A stretch of 64,000 nucleotides of DNA. Source: Chitinophaga deserti (GTDB taxonomy: Bacteria > Bacteroidota > Bacteroidia > Chitinophagales > Chitinophagaceae). The notes beneath the pieces were generated by a model. That model searched no databases. It saw nothing but the letters and a program-made list of their open reading frames with translations, and was not told the origin of the DNA. Shown here piece by piece: positions 59,874 through 64,000 of this stretch (within the stretch, counting starts at the first letter, position 1; the number at the start of each line of letters is the position of its first letter). Made by a program: the position numbers and the translations under genes. The DNA is taken from assembly GCF_003149455.1 (NCBI RefSeq), contig NZ_QFFK01000008.1, positions 186,001-250,000 on the forward strand, in the 5' to 3' direction.

Positions 59874-60824
59874 TCAGAAATGGAAAGCATGTGCCCGAAG
59901 CCTGCCGCCACTGGTGAGTTCCAGTGCGGGAGCGGGTATCTTGATCATGTTCAGTGCCTGTAGCAGCACTTTCACACCCTTGCGCCGTGTGGGGATGCGC
60001 GTAAGGTCTATGTCGGGCGACAAATAAAATTGCCGTACCCGGCGGATGTGTGTGTAATTGACGGGCTTCCCTTCATTGTCTTCCCATGCATTCTCAAATG
60101 CATCATACATCCCGTCGGCGCCATATCCGAATGCGATGTTCAGCCATTTTGGGAAATTCTTTTCAGGGAAGAAGGCTGCGAGGCGGAGGGATGCCCAATA
60201 GGTTTGTCCGTTGTAATCTTTCAGTACCTGCTCCAGCGCATTTACACCGTAGATACCATTTGCCCGTTGTTTTAAAACAGGATCGGGGTAGCGTACCGGC
60301 GACCAGGAGAATTTAAACTGGATACGCTGTTCGTTCCATAACAGTTCCTGCCCGATCATAGCGGCGGAGCCGATGGTATTGGCGGCTACATCCGACCAGG
60401 AGAAGCCCCAGTTGGCAGAGCTGCCGTCCAGCACTTCGATGACAGACTGGTATGCGAAACCGCTGAGCCCGCCGATCCAGATCTGTTGCTTACGCGGAAG
60501 GCCCGACCAGCGCCACAGTTCCCTGCTTAGTTTGGAATAAGCGTAGGCGGAAAACACATGGCCGGCTTTGTCCATCTGCAGCCATTCACCGGCATCGTTA
60601 TAGAAATGGAATGGCTGCCGGGGATACCCTTTGTACCAGTACTTGTTAAGTACCAGCAGGGAGCCGGAATAAGCAGCAACGGTACCCGCCCCGAGCGCCC
60701 AGACCCTGGCCGGAACGGTGGTGTCCGGAAGATCGAAGAACCCCGTACGCCGGGGTTCCTGAGCGGATACCGTGCTGTAAAAGAATATAGATGCAAGGTG
60801 CAGTGAAACGACCCTGAGGCGCAT
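59874..60824 (-). CDS. DUF2279 family protein
   Basis: The 316-residue protein has a signal peptide (VVSLHLASIFFYSTVSAQ). The DUF2279 core follows with the motif QMDKAGHVFSAYAYSKLSRE near residue 82, then GGLSGFAYQSVIEVLDG and SWSDVAANTIGSAAMIGQEL. The late part (YLSPDIDLTRIPTRRKGV) is less clear. The family is related to small YfiM lipoproteins, probably outer membrane associated, with no proven function. The start overlaps the mutase stop by one base (TAATG), so translation is coupled. Confidence 0.85.
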   Translation of the reverse strand: MRLRVVSLHLASIFFYSTVSAQEPRRTGFFDLPDTTVPARVWALGAGTVAAYSGSLLVLNKYWYKGYPRQPFHFYNDAGEWLQMDKAGHVFSAYAYSKLSRELWRWSGLPRKQQIWIGGLSGFAYQSVIEVLDGSSANWGFSWSDVAANTIGSAAMIGQELLWNEQRIQFKFSWSPVRYPDPVLKQRANGIYGVNALEQVLKDYNGQTYWASLRLAAFFPEKNFPKWLNIAFGYGADGMYDAFENAWEDNEGKPVNYTHIRRVRQFYLSPDIDLTRIPTRRKGVKVLLQALNMIKIPAPALELTSGGRLRAHAFHF

Positions 60825-62545
60825 TACAATTGCATGTCGTGAATGATGTTGGTCACCTTCGCGTCCAGCTTCTGCTCAACTCTTTCCAGGTCGGCCACGC
60901 TTTCGAGCGGCTCGGATACACTGAAGTAGAATTTGATCTTAGGCTCTGTACCGGAAGGGCGTGCAGAAATGCGGCTGCCATCTTCCAGCAGGAACTGGAG
61001 TACGTTGGATTTCGGAAGTTCGAGTGCAGCTTTCTCACCGGTAGCCAGCGTAGTTACATGTTGCAGCTCATAGTCGAAGATCTTCACCACTTTAGACCCG
61101 TTGATCACTGCCGGAGGGTTCTCGCGGTAGCGGGTCATCATGGCGGCAATCTCTTCCGCACCTTTCATGCCTTTTTTAGTGATGCTGATGAGGGATTCTT
61201 TATAGAATCCGTAACGGAGGTAAATATCGATCAGCTGCTCGTACAGGCTGCGCCCTTCGTTTTTGGCGTAGGCGGCCATTTCGCAGATCATGGCTACGGA
61301 AGCAATGGCGTCTTTATCACGCACATTATCGCCGATCATATAACCATACGATTCTTCCCCGCCGCAAACGAAGTTCTCGGTGCCTTCCTTGGTGCGGATG
61401 AGGTCAGCGATCCATTTGAAGCCGGTGAGGGTATTATAGCAGTTGATCTGGTTGCTGGCGGCAAACACATCAATGAGGTCGGAAGTAACGATGGTTTTGC
61501 AGATGTAATCGTTGGGTTTGGAAAGCCCTTTCCGCTTGCGTGCTTCCACGATGTAATTGAAGAGCAGCACGGCGGTCTGGTTCCCGTTGAGGAGGATCCA
61601 TTTGCCGGTATGGTCTTTCACGGCGATGCCCACACGGTCGGAGTCGGGGTCGGTACCGAGCAGGATGTCGGCATCCAGCGCAGCGGCTTTCTTCAGGCCG
61701 ATGCTCATGGCTTCCGATTCTTCCGGGTTAGGATATACTACAGTAGGGAAGTTGCCATCGGGCTTAGCCTGCTCTTCCACGATATGTACGTTGGTGAAGC
61801 CGAAGCGTTGCAGGATCTCGGGAACGAGCGTGATACCGGTACCATGGATGGGGGTATAAACAATTTTAAGATCGTGCTGCGCTGCTACTGCATCAGGCGA
61901 TACGCTGAGGCCTTTCAGCATGCTGAGATAAGCTTCGTCGAGTTCTTTGCCGATGAGGGTGATGTTCTGCTCCCATCCGGCCCATTTCACTTCGCCGATG
62001 CCATTGATCTTCTCTACTTCCTTGATCACGTTTTTATCGTGGGGAGGCACCAGCTGGGCGCCATCGTTCCAGTAGGCTTTATAGCCGTTGTATTCGCGGG
62101 GGTTGTGAGAAGCGGTGATAACGATACCGCCCTGGCAGCCCAGGTGGCGGATGGCGAAGGAAAGCTCCGGCGTAGGCCGCAGTGCTTCGAAAAGGTATAC
62201 TTTAATACCGTTGGCTGCCATTACGTTGGCGGTAACCTCCGCGAAGAAGCGGCTGTTGTTCCGGCTGTCGTGCGCTATGGCTATTTTAACACCATCGGGG
62301 AAAGACTGGTTCAGATAGTTGGCAAAACCCTGCGTGGCCATCCCTACGGTATATTTGTTCATACGGTTGGTGCCAACGCCCATAACGCCGCGAAGTCCGC
62401 CTGTGCCGAATTCGAGGCTGCGGTAAAATGCGTCGGTCAGTTCTTCCGGGTTTTCTTTAATGAGTTTTTCAATGCTAGATACGGTATCAGCATCATAGCC
62501 ACCTTGCAGCCATTGTTCTGCTTTGCTGAGAATGTTTGCGTCCAT
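60824..62545 (-). CDS. Phosphohexose mutase (phosphoglucomutase/phosphomannomutase)
   Basis: The 573-residue protein is a complete alpha-D-phosphohexomutase with all four site motifs: catalytic phosphoserine TASHNPREYNGYK near residue 146, metal loop GTDPDSDRVGIAV near 300, sugar loop CGGEESYGYM near 394, and phosphate-binding SGTEPKIKFYF near 530. It interconverts the 1- and 6-phosphates of glucose or mannose for sugar nucleotide synthesis. The length fits the long PGM2-like group. It forms a two-gene unit with the DUF2279 gene. Confidence 0.94.
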   Translation of the reverse strand: MDANILSKAEQWLQGGYDADTVSSIEKLIKENPEELTDAFYRSLEFGTGGLRGVMGVGTNRMNKYTVGMATQGFANYLNQSFPDGVKIAIAHDSRNNSRFFAEVTANVMAANGIKVYLFEALRPTPELSFAIRHLGCQGGIVITASHNPREYNGYKAYWNDGAQLVPPHDKNVIKEVEKINGIGEVKWAGWEQNITLIGKELDEAYLSMLKGLSVSPDAVAAQHDLKIVYTPIHGTGITLVPEILQRFGFTNVHIVEEQAKPDGNFPTVVYPNPEESEAMSIGLKKAAALDADILLGTDPDSDRVGIAVKDHTGKWILLNGNQTAVLLFNYIVEARKRKGLSKPNDYICKTIVTSDLIDVFAASNQINCYNTLTGFKWIADLIRTKEGTENFVCGGEESYGYMIGDNVRDKDAIASVAMICEMAAYAKNEGRSLYEQLIDIYLRYGFYKESLISITKKGMKGAEEIAAMMTRYRENPPAVINGSKVVKIFDYELQHVTTLATGEKAALELPKSNVLQFLLEDGSRISARPSGTEPKIKFYFSVSEPLESVADLERVEQKLDAKVTNIIHDMQL

Positions 62546-62627
62546 GTTGTGAATTAACTTTAGAGGGCTTATTGACTAAAAACGGAATGTAAAATAAGGA
62601 GAAAAAGGGAATTACGGGGGTAATGGT

Positions 62628-62635
62628 TATTTTTG
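62628..62635 (+). promoter_or_regulatory. Candidate -7 box of pcm
   Basis: TATTTTTG fits TAnnTTTG and ends 7 bp before the ATG, which would give a nearly leaderless mRNA. No upstream TTTG is seen at the usual spacing. Confidence 0.4.
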
Positions 62636-62642
62636 CGGTAAT

Positions 62643-63299
62643 ATGAGGCGGTACGAAGACAACTACAAACAAAAAGGACTACGCAGACAATTGGTTGACA
62701 ACATCAGAAGAAAAGGTATTACTGACGAGAACGTACTGGCTGCCATCAACAACATTCCCCGGCATTATTTCCTGGATACCGCGTTCGAAGGGATCGCGTA
62801 TGAAGACAGGGCATTTCCGATCGGGGAAGGGCAAACGATATCGCAGCCTTATACAGTGGCCTACCAGTCGCAGCTCCTCGAAGTAAAACCATTTGAGAAG
62901 ATCCTCGAGATCGGGACAGGAAGCGCCTACCAGGCCTGTGTGCTGGGTGAACTGAAAGCGAATGTCTACACCATCGAACGGCAAAAGAAACTGTTCGACC
63001 TGGTCAAGCTTTTTCAATTCAAATCCAAATATCCCACCCTCCGCTTTTTCTATGGAGACGGATATGAAGGCTTGCCTACCTATGCCCCGTTCGACAAAAT
63101 ACTCGTTACGGCGGCAGCTCCCCAAATCCCCGAGAAACTGCTCAAACAGCTCAAGATCGGCGGTAAAATGGTTATCCCCGTTGGCGGTGGCGATGTACAG
63201 CGTATGCTCCGCATCACCAAAGTGGCCGACGATAAGTTCGAGGAAGAGATCTTCGACGATTTCTCCTTCGTGCCTATGCTGGCAGGCAAAAACAGCTGA
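62643..63299 (+). CDS. pcm: Protein-L-isoaspartate O-methyltransferase
   Basis: The 218-residue SAM-dependent enzyme has the family motifs: HYFLDTAFEGIAYEDRAFPI near residue 39, GEGQTISQPYTVA near 60, the SAM-binding ILEIGTGSAYQ near 82, and DKILVTAAAPQIPEKLL near 148. It starts repair of isoaspartyl residues in damaged proteins. The length is normal. Confidence 0.95.
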   Translation: MRRYEDNYKQKGLRRQLVDNIRRKGITDENVLAAINNIPRHYFLDTAFEGIAYEDRAFPIGEGQTISQPYTVAYQSQLLEVKPFEKILEIGTGSAYQACVLGELKANVYTIERQKKLFDLVKLFQFKSKYPTLRFFYGDGYEGLPTYAPFDKILVTAAAPQIPEKLLKQLKIGGKMVIPVGGGDVQRMLRITKVADDKFEEEIFDDFSFVPMLAGKNS

Positions 63300-63316
63300 G
63301 CCATAAAGGAATTATG

Positions 63317-63355
63317 AAAAAGGCTGACAGTCGCACCGGCTGTCAGCCTTTTTTT
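63317..63355 (+). terminator. Terminator of pcm
   Basis: AAAAAGGCTGACAG pairs with CTGTCAGCCTTTTT, followed by more T. Confidence 0.92.
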
Positions 63356-63371
63356 ATGCACATGCATCCAT

Positions 63372-63406
63372 AAGAAAGCCGCCCCATCTTCCGGGGCGGC
63401 TTTCTT
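63372..63406 (-). terminator. Terminator of the last receptor gene
   Basis: AAGAAAGCCGCCCC pairs perfectly over 14 bp with GGGGCGGCTTTCTT around a 7-nt loop. On the minus strand the stem end is T-rich. Confidence 0.85.
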
Positions 63407-63429
63407 TTAAGATGGGGGATATATGCCGG

Positions 63430-64000
63430 TTAGAAACCGCCCTGTCCGCCTTCCATCTGCATACCTTCGGCGCTGGATTTATTGTTCCTGCGTTTGAACA
63501 GCTGGGTGTCCATTTTACCGAAGCGATAGGAGAAATTGAGGCGCAGGATGCGTGATTCACGTTTGCGCAGCATGTATTGGGAGAAGTACATCGATTCCTG
63601 GTCGATCTCGAACTGGCGGGTGTTAAACACATCGCTCAGGGCAAGCGTGAGGGAAGCGGCTTTGTTCTTCAGGAAATCTTTCCTTACGGCCAGATCCACA
63701 TTGCTGAGGCCTTTGATGGTGCCTTGTGCCGATGCGGGGATCATACCCATAGGGCCTCCGCCACCACGGCCGCCACCACCGCCTCCGCTACCCTGCGGAA
63801 TAGTGATTGCAGGTGCCTGGTAGTTGGCAGTAACCTGGAAGGTGAAGTTAAGCGGCAGCTTCGTTTCGGAATTCACTTTTGCCAGCCAGGAGAAGCCGCG
63901 GTTGGTGTAATTCTCTTTATCGTTACGCACCGTCAGCTCCGTCTGGTACAGGTTCACGTTGGTAGTGATGTCCCATCCTTTCACGATCTGGTTCTTCACC
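63430..64000 (-). CDS. Outer membrane beta-barrel receptor, C-terminal part (cut by window end)
   Basis: The frame is open to the right edge, so the N-terminus is outside the window. The visible 190 residues are barrel strands with the Bacteroidota receptor pattern LTLALSDVFNTRQF and RILRLNFSYRFGK, like the receptor at 29413. A glycine run (GSGGGGGGRGGGG) lies in a loop, and the tail after the last strand is basic and glycine-rich (FKRRNNKSSAEGMQMEGG), an unusual ending for an outer membrane barrel but shared in type with the receptor at 29413. Confidence 0.85.
   Translation of the reverse strand, partial: VKNQIVKGWDITTNVNLYQTELTVRNDKENYTNRGFSWLAKVNSETKLPLNFTFQVTANYQAPAITIPQGSGGGGGGRGGGGPMGMIPASAQGTIKGLSNVDLAVRKDFLKNKAASLTLALSDVFNTRQFEIDQESMYFSQYMLRKRESRILRLNFSYRFGKMDTQLFKRRNNKSSAEGMQMEGGQGGF

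Noticed and set aside
60830..62557. A 575-codon open frame on the plus strand opposite the phosphohexose mutase
   Set aside because: It mirrors the mutase gene almost exactly; the mutase frame contains all catalytic motifs, while the antisense frame has no recognisable domain. Long antisense frames are a by-product of codon usage.

Overview
The window looks like chromosomal DNA of a Bacteroidota member, most likely Chitinophagaceae and probably Chitinophaga. The signs are a SusC/SusD pair with lipoprotein partners, an Oar-like TonB receptor, two beta-barrel receptors, a LytS/LytTR two-component pair, a protein with a type IX secretion tail, weak Shine-Dalgarno sequences, and promoters of the Bacteroidota form TTTG-N20/21-TAnnTTTG (clear at 19505-19536, 47384-47415 and 51385-51417). 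The genus is inferred from gene content, not from a marker gene.

Layout. 1-2551 holds housekeeping genes: the end of a ferredoxin, D-Ala-D-Ala ligase, a PASTA protein and a rhodanese. 2763-8542 (minus) is a tight seven-gene operon: a secreted DUF695-like protein, an alpha/beta hydrolase, an ATP-grasp ligase, a GCS2 carboxylate-amine ligase, a class I glutamine amidotransferase, a second ligase resembling circularly permuted ATP-grasp enzymes, and a RidA protein. A second esterase (8619-9383) diverges from it. This is the strongest candidate for an uncharacterised pathway: three different amide-bond-forming enzyme folds plus hydrolases and an imine deaminase, probably building and trimming a small peptide-like or gamma-glutamyl metabolite.

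9720-20577 carries an Oar-like receptor, ribBA, a very large TamB protein without an ATG start, and a secreted isoaspartyl peptidase; the last two share back-to-back promoters. 20907-27440 is a SusC/SusD nutrient-uptake operon with a fasciclin lipoprotein and a second lipoprotein. It converges on a LytTR regulator and sensor kinase (27511-29329), followed by a beta-barrel receptor. 31763-34639 is a four-gene operon (TraB/GumN, AONS-like PLP enzyme, lipoprotein, DinB-like), next to gamma-glutamyltransferase and a divergent M14 peptidase. 39030-47105 is a conserved Bacteroidota envelope block: thioredoxin-like, YihY, MltG, then miaB, a sigma-54 activator, lptE, an acidic-repeat protein and secG.

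47115-54960 is the accessory part. It has an inverted array of 11-bp repeats, a promoter with a LacI-type palindrome between its boxes, a 1239-residue secreted mosaic sugar dehydrogenase, tRNA-Gly(CCC), about 850 bp of non-coding DNA with two more 11-bp arrays, a run of small unknown membrane or secreted proteins, and a structured intergenic element. 55115-64000 returns to ordinary genes: a ZU5-like lipoprotein, an Fe-S oxidoreductase pair, a PyrR-like protein, a DUF2279 protein, a phosphohexose mutase, protein-isoaspartate methyltransferase and the end of another beta-barrel receptor.
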